A stretch of DNA of 64,000 bases, taken from NCBI RefSeq assembly GCF_900107275.1, contig NZ_FNPI01000010.1, positions 62,001-126,000 of the forward strand, given 5' to 3'. Source of the DNA: Evansella caseinilytica. GTDB lineage: Bacteria; Bacillota; Bacilli; Bacillales; Salisediminibacteriaceae. A model generated the notes under the pieces. That model had not been told where the DNA came from. It saw only the letters and a program-made list of their open reading frames with translations, and did no database searches. A program made the position numbers and the translations under genes. How positions within the stretch are numbered: position 1 is the stretch's first letter; each line of letters begins with the position of its first letter. This document shows, piece after piece, positions 26,681 through 37,088 of this stretch.

Positions 26681-29566
26681 ATGGCATTAGATAATATCGT
26701 TGTTAAGGGAGCGAGATCCCATAATTTAAAAAACATTGATGTGACGATTCCTAGAAATAAACTTGTTGTCTTGACAGGGCTTTCCGGTTCAGGGAAGTCC
26801 TCCCTGGCCTTTGACACGATTTATGCGGAAGGGCAGCGCCGCTATGTTGAGTCATTGTCTGCGTATGCCCGCCAGTTTCTCGGGCAAATGGACAAGCCGG
26901 ATGTTGATGCGATTGACGGGCTGTCCCCGGCGATATCCATCGACCAAAAGACAACAAGCCGCAATCCGCGGTCTACCGTCGGCACTGTCACAGAAATCTA
27001 TGACTATTTAAGATTACTTTTCGCACGCATCGGGCGTCCGATATGTCCGAAGCACGGGGTGGAAATCACCTCGCAAACGATTCAGCAGATGGTGGATCGA
27101 ATGATGTCCTACCCGGAGCGAACGAAAATGCAAATCCTTGCACCGATCGTTTCAGGAAGAAAAGGAACGCATGTGAAAGTGCTTGAGGAAACGAAAAAAC
27201 AAGGGTTTGTCCGAGTCAGAGTCAATGGAGAAATGCGTGAAGCGGCGGAAGAGATTGCGCTTGATAAAAACAAAAAGCACAACATCGAAGTGGTGATTGA
27301 CAGGGTTGTCGTTAAGCAGGGCATTGAATCCCGCTTAGCAGATTCCCTAGAAACAGCGTTGACTTTAGCAGACGGGAGAGTAATCGTTGACGTGATCGGA
27401 GAGCAGGAGCTTCTGTTCAGTCAAAAGCATTCCTGCCCCCATTGCGGTTTTTCCATCGGTGAACTGGAGCCGCGGATGTTTTCATTTAACAGTCCGTTTG
27501 GTGCCTGCTCTTCCTGCGATGGGTTAGGGGCAAAGCTGGAAGTGGATATCGATCTTGTCATCCCGGATTGGAGCAAGTCGCTGAATGAAGGGGCGATTGC
27601 AGCCTGGGAGCCGACGAGTTCTCAATATTATCCCCAACTGTTAAAAAGCGTGTGTGATCATTTTGGCATTGATATGGATACGCCGGTGGAACAGCTGCCG
27701 AAGCATCAGATGGATAAAATTTTGTACGGCAGCGGAGGGGAAAAGATTTATTTTCATTATGAAAATGAATTCGGTGTAGTACGAGAAAAAGACGTTCCGT
27801 TTGAAGGGGTAGTCCAGAACCTGTCCCGCCGCTATCATGAAACAAGCTCTGAATACATCCGTGAGCAAATGGAAGGATATATGGCGCAAAAGCCGTGTCC
27901 GGCATGTAAGGGAAACCGCCTCCGGCCGGAGACGTTAGCCGTAAACATCAACGACAAGCATATCGGGGAGGTTACTCGCCTGTCAATAAAGGAGGCAAAG
28001 GAATTTTTTGCGAACCTCCAATTGTCAGAAAAAGAAATGACGATTGCCCGTATGATTCTTCGTGAGATCGATGAACGGCTGGGCTTTTTAATCAATGTCG
28101 GTCTTGACTATTTAACGTTGTCTCGTGCTGCTGGTACGCTGTCAGGAGGGGAAGCGCAACGCATCCGGCTGGCAACTCAGATCGGTTCTTCCCTTATGGG
28201 CGTCTTGTATATTTTGGATGAACCATCGATTGGTTTACATCAGCGGGACAATAATCGTCTGATACGGACGCTGGAAAAAATGCGCGATCTCGGCAATACA
28301 TTGATTGTTGTCGAACACGATGAGGATACAATGTTCGCCGCGGATCATATCATTGACATCGGACCGGGAGCAGGCGTCCATGGCGGAATGGTAACGGCGG
28401 CTGGCACGCCGGAGGAAATTTGCAATAATCCGAATTCACTGACCGGCCAGTATTTAGGCGGCCGCAAATTTATTCCGCTTCCGGCAGAGCGGCGCAAGCC
28501 GGATGGGAGAAAGCTGTCGATCAAAGGAGCGAGGGAGAATAACCTGAAAGGAATAAACGTGGATATTCCTCTCGGAGTGATGATTGCCGTAACCGGTGTC
28601 TCCGGCTCGGGAAAAAGTACCTTGATCAATGATATTTTGTATAAATCGGTGGCGCAAAAGCTGACGACGTCGAAGGAAAAGCCGGGCGCGCATAAACAAG
28701 TTACCGGAATCGATCAGCTAGACAAAGTCGTTGATATCGATCAATCTCCAATCGGCAGAACGCCCCGTTCCAATCCCGCGACTTACACGGGAGTATTTGA
28801 CCAGATCCGCGACGTGTTTGCGATGACGAATGAAGCGAAAGTGCGGGGGTATAAAAAAGGCCGCTTCAGCTTTAATGTGAAAGGGGGGCGCTGTGAAGCA
28901 TGCCGCGGTGACGGAATTATTAAAATTGAGATGCACTTTCTGCCGGACGTTTATGTTCCTTGTGAAGAGTGTCACGGCAAACGGTATAATCGTGAAACAC
29001 TGGAAGTAAAATATAAAGGAAAAACGATTGCAGACGTTCTGGATATGACGATTGAGGATGCGGTTGCGTTTTTTGAAAACATCCCGCGAATAAAGCGGAA
29101 AATCGAAACGCTCCATGATGTTGGTCTCGGATATATGAAGCTGGGACAACCGGCGACAACATTATCCGGCGGCGAGGCTCAGCGGGTAAAGCTTGCTTCA
29201 GAGCTGCATCGGCGGTCAACTGGCAGAACATTGTATATCCTTGATGAACCGACGACAGGCTTGCACGTGGCGGATATCGACCGGTTGTTGAAGGTGCTGC
29301 ATCGGCTCGTGGAAAACGGGGATACAGTATTGGTAATTGAGCACAATCTCGATGTTATTAAAACTGTGGATCATATCATTGACCTCGGACCGGAGGGCGG
29401 CGATAAAGGAGGCACCCTTGTGATGCAGGGAACACCGGAGCAAGTCGCGGAAGTGACAAAGTCATATACCGGCCAGTTTTTGAAGCCGATTTTAGAACGG
29501 GACAGAATACGGATGGAGAAGCGGATGAAGGAAAAAGAGAAGGTTGCTTCCCATGAATCCGCGTAA
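26681..29566 (+). CDS. uvrA: Excinuclease ABC subunit A
   Basis: A 961-residue UvrA (B. subtilis 957), a DNA damage sensor with two ABC ATPase modules. The first has Walker [10 protein letters not shown] (about 31-39) and signature LSGGEAQR near 490; the second has GVSGSGKST and a second LSGGEAQR near 830. Zinc-finger cysteines appear as [10 protein letters not shown] and [19 protein letters not shown] at 26681 gives [20 protein letters not shown], in register with the family. The gene follows uvrB by 8 nt with RBS GGAAGGG. A small hairpin follows. Confidence 0.97.
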   Translation: MALDNIVVKGARSHNLKNIDVTIPRNKLVVLTGLSGSGKSSLAFDTIYAEGQRRYVESLSAYARQFLGQMDKPDVDAIDGLSPAISIDQKTTSRNPRSTVGTVTEIYDYLRLLFARIGRPICPKHGVEITSQTIQQMVDRMMSYPERTKMQILAPIVSGRKGTHVKVLEETKKQGFVRVRVNGEMREAAEEIALDKNKKHNIEVVIDRVVVKQGIESRLADSLETALTLADGRVIVDVIGEQELLFSQKHSCPHCGFSIGELEPRMFSFNSPFGACSSCDGLGAKLEVDIDLVIPDWSKSLNEGAIAAWEPTSSQYYPQLLKSVCDHFGIDMDTPVEQLPKHQMDKILYGSGGEKIYFHYENEFGVVREKDVPFEGVVQNLSRRYHETSSEYIREQMEGYMAQKPCPACKGNRLRPETLAVNINDKHIGEVTRLSIKEAKEFFANLQLSEKEMTIARMILREIDERLGFLINVGLDYLTLSRAAGTLSGGEAQRIRLATQIGSSLMGVLYILDEPSIGLHQRDNNRLIRTLEKMRDLGNTLIVVEHDEDTMFAADHIIDIGPGAGVHGGMVTAAGTPEEICNNPNSLTGQYLGGRKFIPLPAERRKPDGRKLSIKGARENNLKGINVDIPLGVMIAVTGVSGSGKSTLINDILYKSVAQKLTTSKEKPGAHKQVTGIDQLDKVVDIDQSPIGRTPRSNPATYTGVFDQIRDVFAMTNEAKVRGYKKGRFSFNVKGGRCEACRGDGIIKIEMHFLPDVYVPCEECHGKRYNRETLEVKYKGKTIADVLDMTIEDAVAFFENIPRIKRKIETLHDVGLGYMKLGQPATTLSGGEAQRVKLASELHRRSTGRTLYILDEPTTGLHVADIDRLLKVLHRLVENGDTVLVIEHNLDVIKTVDHIIDLGPEGGDKGGTLVMQGTPEQVAEVTKSYTGQFLKPILERDRIRMEKRMKEKEKVASHESA

Positions 29567-29590
29567 CAACTACAGCGTTTGTATTCATTG

Positions 29591-29616
29591 CAGCCAGGTG
29601 AATGCCTGGCTGTTTG
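29591..29616 (+). terminator. Weak terminator of uvrBA
   Basis: CAGCCAGG/CCTGGCTG, loop TGAATG, followed by TTTG only. Confidence 0.45.
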
Positions 29617-29842
29617 CACAATGAGTAAACAGCAATAACAAGTAGAATACTTGTCTTTATATTGGATGAACGCAGAAGTGAAAAGCTTGGTATTTGGCTT
29701 GGTGTGAAATTTCCATTTTGGAGGTATCCGGGTTATTATAGGAGATTTCCTTCCGTTAAAGCTTGAATAATTTGTTCTGAAAACACGATTTATTTCAAAT
29801 TGTGAAACCTTTTTTCCGATAAAACGGTAAACAGTAGTTGAA

Positions 29843-29891
29843 GTGTATGTTCCAAAAAGATCGCTTTTTATCTTTTTTGAACACACTCTTG
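29843..29891 (+). repeat. A-type hairpin upstream of yvlB
   Basis: GTGTATGTTCCAAAAAGAT, loop CGCTTTTT, then ATCTTTTTTGAACACACTCTT. It is in reversed loop orientation with a few mismatches. The rest of the 399-bp uvrA-yvlB gap shows no gene. Confidence 0.65.
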
Positions 29892-29965
29892 AAAACAATT
29901 TTTTATGGAACAGTGTTGGCGGGCAAAGTTATTTCATACATTTTATTTCAGGGAGGGATATAACA

Positions 29966-31078
29966 ATGCAAGAGGAACGGAAAATGATTTTAAAGATGAT
30001 TGAGGATGGAAAAATAACGGCTGAGGAAGGATTGCAGCTTCTCAATGCTTTGAAGGACGGAGCGCAGGGGAAGGGGCAGGAGAAAACGGTTGTGCAGGAG
30101 CCAGGGACAGAGCGAAGCGTCTCGAAAGATGTCGATTGGGAAAACAGCACCGACTATCGGCAAACGGAGAGCAAGCGGACGACTTTTGCAACAAAATTTT
30201 CCGATTTTATTGAAGAAGCGGTTCAGAAAATTAAAGAGTTTGATTTAGACTTCAACTTCGGCTCTTCCGTTGAAATTCAACATATTTTTCAACATCGGGA
30301 AGCGCTGATCAGGCAAGCGGATATTTCCGTTGAGAACGGCAGCGTTACATTTCGCCCGTGGGAAGAGCAGGATGTGCGCATCGAGTGCTATGTTAAAGTG
30401 TATAAGGTGAAGGATACAGATGAAGCGCGCCGGCATTTTTTAGACGAAGTGCTGTTTGATGTGTCCAATGACAAACTGCGGTTGGAAACAAAGAAAAAAA
30501 CGATGAAGGTCAACACGGTTGTTTACGTGCCAAAGAAAGATTTGGAAAGAGTCAAGCTTTACACATTTAACGGCAAGCTGAACGGAGACAAGGTGGAAAC
30601 GAAGAAATTCGAAGCGCAGACGGTGAATGGACGCATTACCTTTGACGCCATTCAAGCGGAGGATGTTCGCTTGGAAACGGTAAACGGCACAATTACAATC
30701 GGGACATTGGCAGCGGAAAATTGCGATGCGAAAACGGTGAACGGCACGATCATCGTTAATACGACAAAAGGCGAGCTGGAAGCGGAAACATTAAACGGCA
30801 CGGTCAACTATACGCTGTTAAAGCCGGCAAACGCCCGCGTGTATGTGAAGACAACGACGGGAAGTGTTACGGTTCAAGTACCGGAAAACGTGAAGACAGA
30901 AGGAAATCTGAAAACGACCGTCGGCGGAATACATTGCGACTTACCTGAGCGCTCCATCATTGACGAGAAGAAGGAATTTGCAAACAAAAAAATGACGTTT
31001 CTGGCAAACCGTAATGGGGAATACTCCTTCTATGTAGAAGCGGAAGCGACGACAGGATCCGTCACCGTCAGAAGCTAG
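29966..31078 (+). CDS. yvlB: DUF4097 family protein YvlB
   Basis: A 370-residue protein. An N-terminal SHOCT-like helix pair (about 1-32, ERKMILKMIEDGKITAEEGLQLLNALK) is followed by a charged linker and a DUF4097 right-handed beta-helix-like region (about 115-370) with tandem strands such as VNGTITIG and VNGTIIVN. Function is unknown; in B. subtilis yvlABCD responds to envelope stress. Start ATG at 29966 has GGGAGG upstream; the frame extends back through the repeat but without a ribosome binding site. First gene of a three-gene unit with yvlC and yvlD. Confidence 0.87.
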   Translation: MQEERKMILKMIEDGKITAEEGLQLLNALKDGAQGKGQEKTVVQEPGTERSVSKDVDWENSTDYRQTESKRTTFATKFSDFIEEAVQKIKEFDLDFNFGSSVEIQHIFQHREALIRQADISVENGSVTFRPWEEQDVRIECYVKVYKVKDTDEARRHFLDEVLFDVSNDKLRLETKKKTMKVNTVVYVPKKDLERVKLYTFNGKLNGDKVETKKFEAQTVNGRITFDAIQAEDVRLETVNGTITIGTLAAENCDAKTVNGTIIVNTTKGELEAETLNGTVNYTLLKPANARVYVKTTTGSVTVQVPENVKTEGNLKTTVGGIHCDLPERSIIDEKKEFANKKMTFLANRNGEYSFYVEAEATTGSVTVRS

Positions 31079-31102
31079 AAAGCTGAAAGGAGCCGTGATC
31101 AC

Positions 31103-31297
31103 GTGAACCGATTATATCGAAGCGTGAATGATCGAAAAGTAGCCGGGGTTTGCGGAGGTTTGGGGGCTTATTTTAACATCGATCCAACTGTTGTCAGATT
31201 ATTAACAGTAGTGTTACTTTTCATTTCAATGGGTACCGCTGTCGTTGCTTATATTGTCGCGACGGTGATCATCCCGAATGAAACGGATGTATATTAA
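31103..31297 (+). CDS. yvlC: PspC domain protein YvlC
   Basis: A 64-residue PspC domain protein: NRLYRSVNDRKVAGVCGGLGAYFNIDP then one transmembrane segment (about 36-56). PspC proteins sit in the membrane and take part in envelope stress responses. GTG start with AAAGGAG 10 nt upstream. It lies 24 nt after yvlB and 2 nt before yvlD. Confidence 0.88.
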   Translation: MNRLYRSVNDRKVAGVCGGLGAYFNIDPTVVRLLTVVLLFISMGTAVVAYIVATVIIPNETDVY

Positions 31298-31299
31298 CG

Positions 31300-31656
31300 A
31301 TGAAGTGGTTATTGCAATTGGTTGTTAATGCGGTTGTATTGATGATTATTTCTCATTTTTTTCGCGGTTTTGAAGTAGCCGGCTTTTCGACAGCGATTTT
31401 TGCCAGCTTTATATTAGCTGTCGTTAACTTTGTCGTGAAGCCGATTCTCGTTATCTTGACATTGCCGATCACGATACTGACGCTTGGGTTGTTTATGTTT
31501 GTGATCAATGCTGTTACTTTGTTGATCACTTCGGGAATGATGGGAAGCAGCTTTGTAATTGACGGTTTTGGCACTGCAGTTGTTGCTGCAATCATTTTTG
31601 CGGCCTTAAGCGCGATCATTCAATCGTTTGTGGTTGATCCGGTGACGAAAAGATGA
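31300..31656 (+). CDS. yvlD: Membrane protein YvlD (phage holin 4 superfamily)
   Basis: A 118-residue protein with four hydrophobic segments (about 4-20, 27-50, 53-80, 88-112) of the Phage_holin_4_2 / YvlD family. The superfamily name is historical; a lytic function is not implied in a chromosomal envelope-stress operon. The stop of yvlC and this start are 2 nt apart, so translation is coupled. Confidence 0.87.
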   Translation: MKWLLQLVVNAVVLMIISHFFRGFEVAGFSTAIFASFILAVVNFVVKPILVILTLPITILTLGLFMFVINAVTLLITSGMMGSSFVIDGFGTAVVAAIIFAALSAIIQSFVVDPVTKR

Positions 31657-31769
31657 ATGGTATTGAAAAGTTACCGCCCTCCTCAGAAAAGTGTTTCTCA
31701 ATCACGTGACAAGCCAATGGCAACGGTACTTTTGATCGGAAGCACAGCTCTTATGACGAACCACTGCTG

Positions 31770-31808
31770 GCAGATGGGGATTTTCCTCATCTGCTTTGCT
31801 TGTTTTTC
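31770..31808 (+). terminator. Terminator of yvlBCD
   Basis: GCAGATG (31770-31776)/CATCTGC (31788-31794) with inner GGA/TCC, then TTTGCTTGTTTTT. Confidence 0.65.
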
Positions 31809-31862
31809 GCATGTTAATAATTAACATAACTACCTGTTGATTCTATGTGATGACCGTGGATT

Positions 31863-31892
31863 TTGTTGTATGGTGTCGCAGTCGGATATGAT
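31863..31892 (+). promoter_or_regulatory. Candidate promoter of the hprK operon
   Basis: TTGTTG (31863-31868), 18 bp, TATGAT (31887-31892), about 65 nt upstream of the hprK start. Confidence 0.5.
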
Positions 31893-31957
31893 AAAATGAG
31901 AGAGGTTATACTTATCAGAGGGAAATCCGTCATGGGAATTGAAGGAGGCAATCATCA

Positions 31958-32896
31958 ATGTTATCAGTAACTGCCAAGGATTTAATGGAAGAGTTTCGAC
32001 TGGAACTGCTCAATGCGGAAACAGATGTCGCTTTTAGACCGATAAAAATCAGTGATATTTCCCGGCCGGGGATGGAAATGGCCGGATATTTCACGTATTA
32101 TCCTGCGGAGCGCATACAATTATTAGGAAAGACGGAGATGTCTTTTTTCCGAGAACTGCCGGTCGAGGATAAAAAGGACAGGATGGAGCGTCTTTGTACA
32201 TACGATACTCCAGCGGTCGTTTTGTCAAGGGGCTTGGATGCTCCCGCAGAACTAATTGATGCCGCCAATCAAGTGGGTGTTCCGGTGTTGCGATCTGACA
32301 TGACAACAACGCGTTTAAGCTCGCAGCTGACGAACTTTCTAGAAAGTCAGCTTGCGCCGATGACGGCGATCCATGGTGTACTGGTGGATATATATGGTGT
32401 CGGTGTTCTTATTACCGGCTCCAGCGGGGTTGGAAAAAGTGAAACGGCGCTTGACCTTGTCCGCCGCGGCCACCGGTTGGTTGCTGATGACTCTGTCGAG
32501 ATTCGTCAGGAGCATGAAGGAAATTTAGTCGGACGGGCTCCGGAACTCATAAAGCATTTATTAGAAATTCGCGGGCTGGGAATCATTAACGTCATGACTT
32601 TGTTTGGCGCCGGTTCCGTAAGAAATTATAAGCGGATTGGCATGGCGATTCATCTGGAGCTCTGGGATCAGAAAAAGCAGTATGACCGCTTGGGACTTGA
32701 TGAAGAAACAATGAAAGTCTTTGACACGGATCTTCCGAAAATAACCGTTCCTGTTCGACCGGGGCGGAACTTGGCAGTTATTATCGAAGTAGCAGCGATG
32801 AACTTCCGTTTAAAACGAATGGGGATCAATGCTGCCCAACAATTTTCCGACCAACTTACCAATGTGATAGAAGAAGGGGACAGAGACGATTATTAA
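31958..32896 (+). CDS. hprK: HPr kinase/phosphorylase
   Basis: A 312-residue HPrK/P (B. subtilis 310). It phosphorylates Ser46 of HPr and Crh when glycolytic intermediates are high and removes the phosphate when inorganic phosphate rises, the sensor step of catabolite repression. His139 in AIHGV, Walker A GSSGVGKS (154-161) and the HPrK/P signature [20 protein letters not shown] (about 204-223) are present. RBS GGAGG. It heads hprK-lgt-yvoD-ppaX-yvoF, the order known in B. subtilis, and one of its substrates, Crh, is encoded at 52241. Confidence 0.97.
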   Translation: MLSVTAKDLMEEFRLELLNAETDVAFRPIKISDISRPGMEMAGYFTYYPAERIQLLGKTEMSFFRELPVEDKKDRMERLCTYDTPAVVLSRGLDAPAELIDAANQVGVPVLRSDMTTTRLSSQLTNFLESQLAPMTAIHGVLVDIYGVGVLITGSSGVGKSETALDLVRRGHRLVADDSVEIRQEHEGNLVGRAPELIKHLLEIRGLGIINVMTLFGAGSVRNYKRIGMAIHLELWDQKKQYDRLGLDEETMKVFDTDLPKITVPVRPGRNLAVIIEVAAMNFRLKRMGINAAQQFSDQLTNVIEEGDRDDY

Positions 32897-33057
32897 TGTA
32901 AGCATACGGGATAGCCAGGCCGAAAACGAGTTTTTTTAATAATGCTCGGTGGGAATGTCAAGTCTGCCAAAAAGTCATCAAACTTCATCTTTTCTTCATG
33001 GGAATGTGTTATCTTGAGTGTACGGTCATATATGTGAAAGCGGAATAAGCCGGGAGC

Positions 33058-33087
33058 TTGGACGGGAGAATTCATTCAAAATATGAT
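33058..33087 (+). promoter_or_regulatory. Candidate promoter of lgt
   Basis: TTGGAC (33058-33063), 18 bp, TATGAT (33082-33087). lgt is 298 bp after hprK, so a private promoter is plausible. Confidence 0.45.
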
Positions 33088-33194
33088 AAAGTGTAATTTA
33101 GTAATGCTCCATGCCCCCATTTATTACCGAAAATTATCGTGAATCGTTGGATTAATTGATTGAACTTCTTTAAAAAGATGAGGTGTTTAAGAAT

Positions 33195-34091
33195 ATGGCA
33201 GACACGATCACCCCTTTGAACCCAGTTGCCCTTGAATTAGGACCGATTACCGTTTACTGGTACGGTATTTTCATCGGATTAGGCGCGTTTTTAGGTTATT
33301 TATTAGCAAACCGCGAAGCGCAAAAACGCGGTTTTCCAAAAGATATGCTGGCGGAATTACTTCTTTACGCTCTTCCCCTTTCAATTATCGGCGCACGTAT
33401 TTACTATGTTATTTTTCGCTGGGAGCACTATGCTGATCAGCCCCTCAAAGCGTTTGCCATCTGGGAAGGCGGTTTGGCCATTCACGGCGCGCTGATCGCG
33501 GCGGTTGTCACTGCAATTGTGTTTGCTAAAAAACGCGGGTATTCGTTCTGGAAAATAGCTGATATTACTGCCCCGAGTATTCTGCTTGGCCAGGCGATCG
33601 GACGCTGGGGGAACTTCATGAATCAGGAAGTTTATGGGGGAGAAGTGTCCCGCAGCTTCCTGGAAAATATGATGCTTCCCGATTTTATTATTCATCAAAT
33701 GTATATTGACGGCGCGTACTATCAGCCGACCTTCTTATATGAGTCGGTGTGGAACTTGTTAGGGGTGGCAATATTGCTGTACCTTCGCCGTGTCAATCTG
33801 CGAAGAGGCGAGTTGTTTATTACATACGCTATTTGGTATTCTGTCGGCCGATTTTTTATTGAAGGTATTCGAACAGATTACTTGCTTATTTTCGGCGTAC
33901 TGAAAACGGCGCAAGTCGTCTCCATTGTTACTGTCATCGGCGGAATTATCATGATCATCTACCGCAGAAAAAATGGGTTGGCAGACAAACGGTACTTGGA
34001 TGATAACCCGGAAGCTGTCGGTCGCGCGACAGGTAAAAAGAATTTTCAACACAAAAAAACATCCGGAAGAAAGAAGAAGAAGCGGAAATAG
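33195..34091 (+). CDS. lgt: Prolipoprotein diacylglyceryl transferase
   Basis: A 298-residue polytopic membrane enzyme with about seven transmembrane segments. It transfers diacylglycerol from phosphatidylglycerol to the lipobox cysteine of prolipoproteins such as the c551 in this window. The Lgt signature [14 protein letters not shown] and the invariant HGAL ([11 protein letters not shown]) are visible, as is the C-terminal [14 protein letters not shown] at 33195 gives [24 protein letters not shown], in register with B. subtilis; an upstream GTG at 33183 is possible. The C-terminus is a lysine-rich tail longer than usual. Confidence 0.96.
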   Translation: MADTITPLNPVALELGPITVYWYGIFIGLGAFLGYLLANREAQKRGFPKDMLAELLLYALPLSIIGARIYYVIFRWEHYADQPLKAFAIWEGGLAIHGALIAAVVTAIVFAKKRGYSFWKIADITAPSILLGQAIGRWGNFMNQEVYGGEVSRSFLENMMLPDFIIHQMYIDGAYYQPTFLYESVWNLLGVAILLYLRRVNLRRGELFITYAIWYSVGRFFIEGIRTDYLLIFGVLKTAQVVSIVTVIGGIIMIIYRRKNGLADKRYLDDNPEAVGRATGKKNFQHKKTSGRKKKKRK

Positions 34092-34309
34092 CCATTGCTT
34101 AAGGAAAAACAGAATGTTTCTGCAAGCTGATACGATGACTTAGGTGATGTTTTGGAATTCATTCCTTGACGTCACTTTTTTTACCGCAAGCAGCGGCTGG
34201 TGAAGAGGAACGGACAGGCGGAGTGCTGCTTAATAAGCGCTGTTGTTAAACTGTGAAAATAGGATGTTCAGTCTATTACAAAAGATCGGGGCTGTGTCAA
34301 AAGCCAAAG

Positions 34310-34545
34310 CGATTGAAAAAAATCAGTGCAATGGCTCCGTGCTTGTCTCTTCCTCTGCAAGCACAGCTTCGATGACTATCCGTTGAGACAACTCGATGTG
34401 AAAGGCATAGTAGCTTTGCTCGTCGCTGCCCGCTCAATAGAAAAAACACTCCTATCGGGCTTTTGAAAAGATGCAGCGGCTTCGCTCATTGCTTGGGGGT
34501 GTCTCAAAAGGGAAAAAACACCATTTTGAGACACCCCCCACGAAA
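34310..34545 (+). repeat. Diverged C-type repeat ending in a 15-bp palindrome
   Basis: GTGCAATGGCTCCGTGCTTG, CTCTGCAAGCACAGCTTCGA and GATGCAGCGGCTTCGCTCAT recall the C module and the block at 4583-4830. It ends with GGGGGTGTCTCAAAA (34495-34509)/TTTTGAGACACCCCC (34524-34538). There is no T-run after the palindrome. It occupies half of the 481-bp gap between lgt and yvoD; the remainder shows no gene. Confidence 0.5.
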
Positions 34546-34572
34546 AAAGATTTTTTGAAAGGAGTCATCAGC

Positions 34573-35511
34573 ATGATACAGACACTGAAGCAAGGGCTGA
34601 AAGTGGGACTCCAAACAACGTGGACGCTTGGAAAAATTATTTTTCCGATAACACTTCTAGTTACAATATTAAGCTATACGCCGATAATGAGTTGGCTGAC
34701 AAAATTGCTTTCCCCGTTAATGGGATATATTGGGTTGAGCGGAGAGGCGGCGATTCCGCTCGTTTTGGGGAATGTGCTAAATTTGTATGCAGCTATCGGT
34801 GCGATGCTGACGATGGAGCTCACGGTCAAAGAAGTACTGATACTTGCGATTATGCTGTCGTTTTCTCATAATTTGTTAGTGGAATCAGCTGTGGCGAAGC
34901 AAGTTGGTGTGAAGGTATGGATTGTTGTCCTCGTTCGCGTCGGTCTTGCGCTGTTTTCAGCATGGATCATACATCTCGTCTGGCAGGGCGGGGGCGAGAA
35001 GGCGCAATATGGATTTGTACCAGACAGCGGGACAGAAACGGTGACCAGCGCGGGAGCTATTATTTATCAAGGAGCGGAAAGCGCTTTGCTCGGAATTTTT
35101 CAACTGGCATTAATCGTGATTCCAATAATGATATTTATTCAAATAATGAAGGATTTAAAATGGCTTGAGGTCTTTTCCAAGTGGATGGGACCGTTGACCA
35201 GAATGTTAGGAATCCGGGAAAACACGTCAACAACATTGGCAGCAGGGCTGGTGTTTGGTCTTGCATATGGAGCTGGTGTGATGATACAAGCGGTAAAAGA
35301 AGACGGCGTCAGTAAAAAAGATGTGTATCTTGTGATGATATTTTTAGTTGGCTGTCATGCGGTAATGGAGGATACGCTGCTCTTTGCCCCGCTTGGCATT
35401 CCACTGTGGCCGCTGCTTACGATCCGGCTCGTTGTCGCCATCGTCCTCACCGCCATCGTCGCATTCGCTTGGAAATATATAGAAGGTGACATGTCCCCGA
35501 ATATTTCGTGA
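34573..35511 (+). CDS. yvoD: Nucleoside recognition domain membrane protein YvoD
   Basis: A 312-residue membrane protein with about eight hydrophobic segments and two Gate/nucleoside-recognition repeats, related to spore maturation SpmA/SpmB and YjiH-type proteins. The transported or sensed molecule is unknown. ATG at 34573 has GAAAGGAG upstream; the in-frame extension to 34471 runs through the repeat and is not used. It keeps its B. subtilis position between lgt and ppaX, though a repeat block of over 200 bp has widened the gap to lgt. Confidence 0.85.
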   Translation: MIQTLKQGLKVGLQTTWTLGKIIFPITLLVTILSYTPIMSWLTKLLSPLMGYIGLSGEAAIPLVLGNVLNLYAAIGAMLTMELTVKEVLILAIMLSFSHNLLVESAVAKQVGVKVWIVVLVRVGLALFSAWIIHLVWQGGGEKAQYGFVPDSGTETVTSAGAIIYQGAESALLGIFQLALIVIPIMIFIQIMKDLKWLEVFSKWMGPLTRMLGIRENTSTTLAAGLVFGLAYGAGVMIQAVKEDGVSKKDVYLVMIFLVGCHAVMEDTLLFAPLGIPLWPLLTIRLVVAIVLTAIVAFAWKYIEGDMSPNIS

Positions 35512-35548
35512 CAATTTTGTAAAGTTTGTTGACATGGGCTGTATGAAG
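35488..35548 (+). repeat. REP-like sequence at the end of yvoD
   Basis: GTGACATGTCCCCGAA then CGTGACAATTTTGTAAA and GTTGACATG. The left part overlaps the last codons of yvoD, so part of the C-terminus of YvoD (DMSPNIS) is encoded by the repeat. Confidence 0.5.
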
Positions 35549-35577
35549 CTATGTAAATGAAGGGAGAAAAAGAAAAA

Positions 35578-36276
35578 ATGTCGAATAATATTGAGGTAAC
35601 AAAGCAAGAGCCGGATTTGCGGCATGTTGATACGATTCTTTTTGATTTAGATGGAACGCTCATCAATACGATCGAGCTGATTATTGCTTCATTCTTACAT
35701 ACGATGGAAACGTACTATCCGGGAAAATACCGCCGCGAGGATGTTGTCTCATTCATCGGTCCGCCGCTGTCGGAAACATTTATGAACTTAGATCCTTCTA
35801 AAGTGGACGAGATGACAAAAACCTATCGCGCCTTTAATCACGAGAAGCATGACGAGCTTGTGAAAGAATACAAAGGGGTGTTGGCTACGATCGAGCAATT
35901 GCATGAGCATGGCTATAAGATGGCAATTGTCACGACGAAGCGTCGGGATACGGCGGTCCGCGGATTAAAGCTGATGGAGATGGATAAATATTTTGATGTT
36001 GTCATTACCCTGGATGAAGTGGAAAACTATAAGCCGCATCCGGAACCGTTGGAGAGAGCAATGGAAGCGCTGCACTCAGTACCTGAAAAAACGTTGATGA
36101 TCGGCGACAGCCGCCATGATATCATCGGCGGAAAAAATGCGGGAACACTTACAGCGGGGGTTGCCTGGAGCATTCAGGGGAAGGAAAAGCTCCAAAGCTA
36201 TCATCCGGATATGATGCTGGAAACAATGCCGGAGTTGTTAATGTATTTAGGAATGCCGCCGCTAACGGAGAAGTGA
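35578..36276 (+). CDS. ppaX: Pyrophosphatase PpaX (HAD superfamily)
   Basis: A 232-residue HAD phosphatase (B. subtilis 216). It hydrolyses the pyrophosphate released when HprK/P dephosphorylates P-Ser-HPr, which fits its place in the hprK operon. HAD motif I FDLDGTLINT, motif II TTKR, the GLK lysine region and motif IV GDSRHDIIGGKNAGT are all present. ATG at 35578 has GGGAG about 12 nt upstream; an ATG at 35557 is the alternative. About 15 extra N-terminal residues (MSNNIEVTKQEPDLR) precede the core compared with B. subtilis. Confidence 0.93.
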   Translation: MSNNIEVTKQEPDLRHVDTILFDLDGTLINTIELIIASFLHTMETYYPGKYRREDVVSFIGPPLSETFMNLDPSKVDEMTKTYRAFNHEKHDELVKEYKGVLATIEQLHEHGYKMAIVTTKRRDTAVRGLKLMEMDKYFDVVITLDEVENYKPHPEPLERAMEALHSVPEKTLMIGDSRHDIIGGKNAGTLTAGVAWSIQGKEKLQSYHPDMMLETMPELLMYLGMPPLTEK

Positions 36277-36453
36277 AATTGATTTTATGTTAGCGTAAAG
36301 TGACAGTTCCCATCCCCGCATCCCCGCAGACGGCTACATCCAGATAGAGAGGCAAGCTGGGAGCGGAGGGAGGAGGGGACGTCCGCTTTTTGTCAGCAAA
36401 TATCAACTGTCATTTTGCAATTTCTAAAAAAGAGAAACGGAGGCAGGCAGCCG

Positions 36454-36978
36454 ATGAGACGTACAACACGCTATGCTGTAACCGAAGCTAATTCGCTGTG
36501 GCAAGTGTATAAAACCGTGCCTTTCTGGAAGGTTATCAAAAATTTTATTGTAATCCAGATGGCGAGGTACACTCCTTTCCTTGGAATGAAAAACTGGTTA
36601 TATCGCACTTTCCTGCGGATGGAGGTCGGGGAAAAGGCTGCTGTCGCTTTGATGGTAATGATGGATATCATGTTTCCGGAAAAAATTAAGATTGGTAAAA
36701 ACACGGTGATTGGATATAATACGACGATATTGGCGCATGAATATTTAATTCAGGAATATCGATTAGGTGAGGTACACATCGGCAGCAACGTAATGATCGG
36801 TGCAAACACGACGATTTTGCCCGGAGTGGAGATCGGCGACGGGGCGGTCGTTTCTGCCGGTACCCTTGTGCACAAAGATATTCCCGCGGGTTCATTTGTG
36901 GGTGGCAATCCAATGCGGATTATTAAAACAAAAGCAGAGCTGGAAAAGCGGGAGCAAGAAGACACCGGGGAGAGTTGA
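36454..36978 (+). CDS. yvoF: Acyltransferase YvoF (left-handed beta-helix)
   Basis: A 174-residue hexapeptide-repeat acetyltransferase (B. subtilis YvoF 172). The imperfect hexapeptides run from IKIGKNTVIGYNTTILAH through VHIGSNVMIGANTTILPGVEIGDGAVVSAGTLV to GGNPMRII. The acceptor is unknown; relatives modify sugars or envelope molecules. ATG at 36454 follows GGAGG by 10 nt and aligns with B. subtilis (MRxTxR...ANSLW.VY.TVPF). It is the last gene of the hprK operon; its terminator overlaps the final codons. Confidence 0.9.
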   Translation: MRRTTRYAVTEANSLWQVYKTVPFWKVIKNFIVIQMARYTPFLGMKNWLYRTFLRMEVGEKAAVALMVMMDIMFPEKIKIGKNTVIGYNTTILAHEYLIQEYRLGEVHIGSNVMIGANTTILPGVEIGDGAVVSAGTLVHKDIPAGSFVGGNPMRIIKTKAELEKREQEDTGES

Positions 36979-37002
36979 GCGCTTCTCCCGCCGGTGTTTT
37001 TT
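36962..37002 (+). terminator. Terminator of the hprK operon
   Basis: ACACCGG-GGAGA (from 36962) pairs with TCTCC-CG-CCGGTGT, followed by six T. The left arm lies inside the yvoF coding end. Confidence 0.8.
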
Positions 37003-37003
37003 A

Positions 37004-37044
37004 GTGTATGATCATAAAGATCGTTTTTTATCTTTTGAACAAAA
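37004..37044 (+). repeat. A-type hairpin, reversed, between convergent yvoF and the AraC gene
   Basis: GTGTATGATCATAAAGAT, loop CGTTTTTT, ATCTTTTGAACA, then GGAGCAATGAG, an end of a reversed C module. Diverged copy. Confidence 0.5.
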
Positions 37045-37088
37045 ACGGAGCAATGAGCCATACTTCACTTAAAAGCATTTCTTATACT

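Noticed and set aside
31300-31656. Phage holin
   Set aside because: The family name is historical; the context is the yvlBCD envelope operon and no lysin or phage gene is near.
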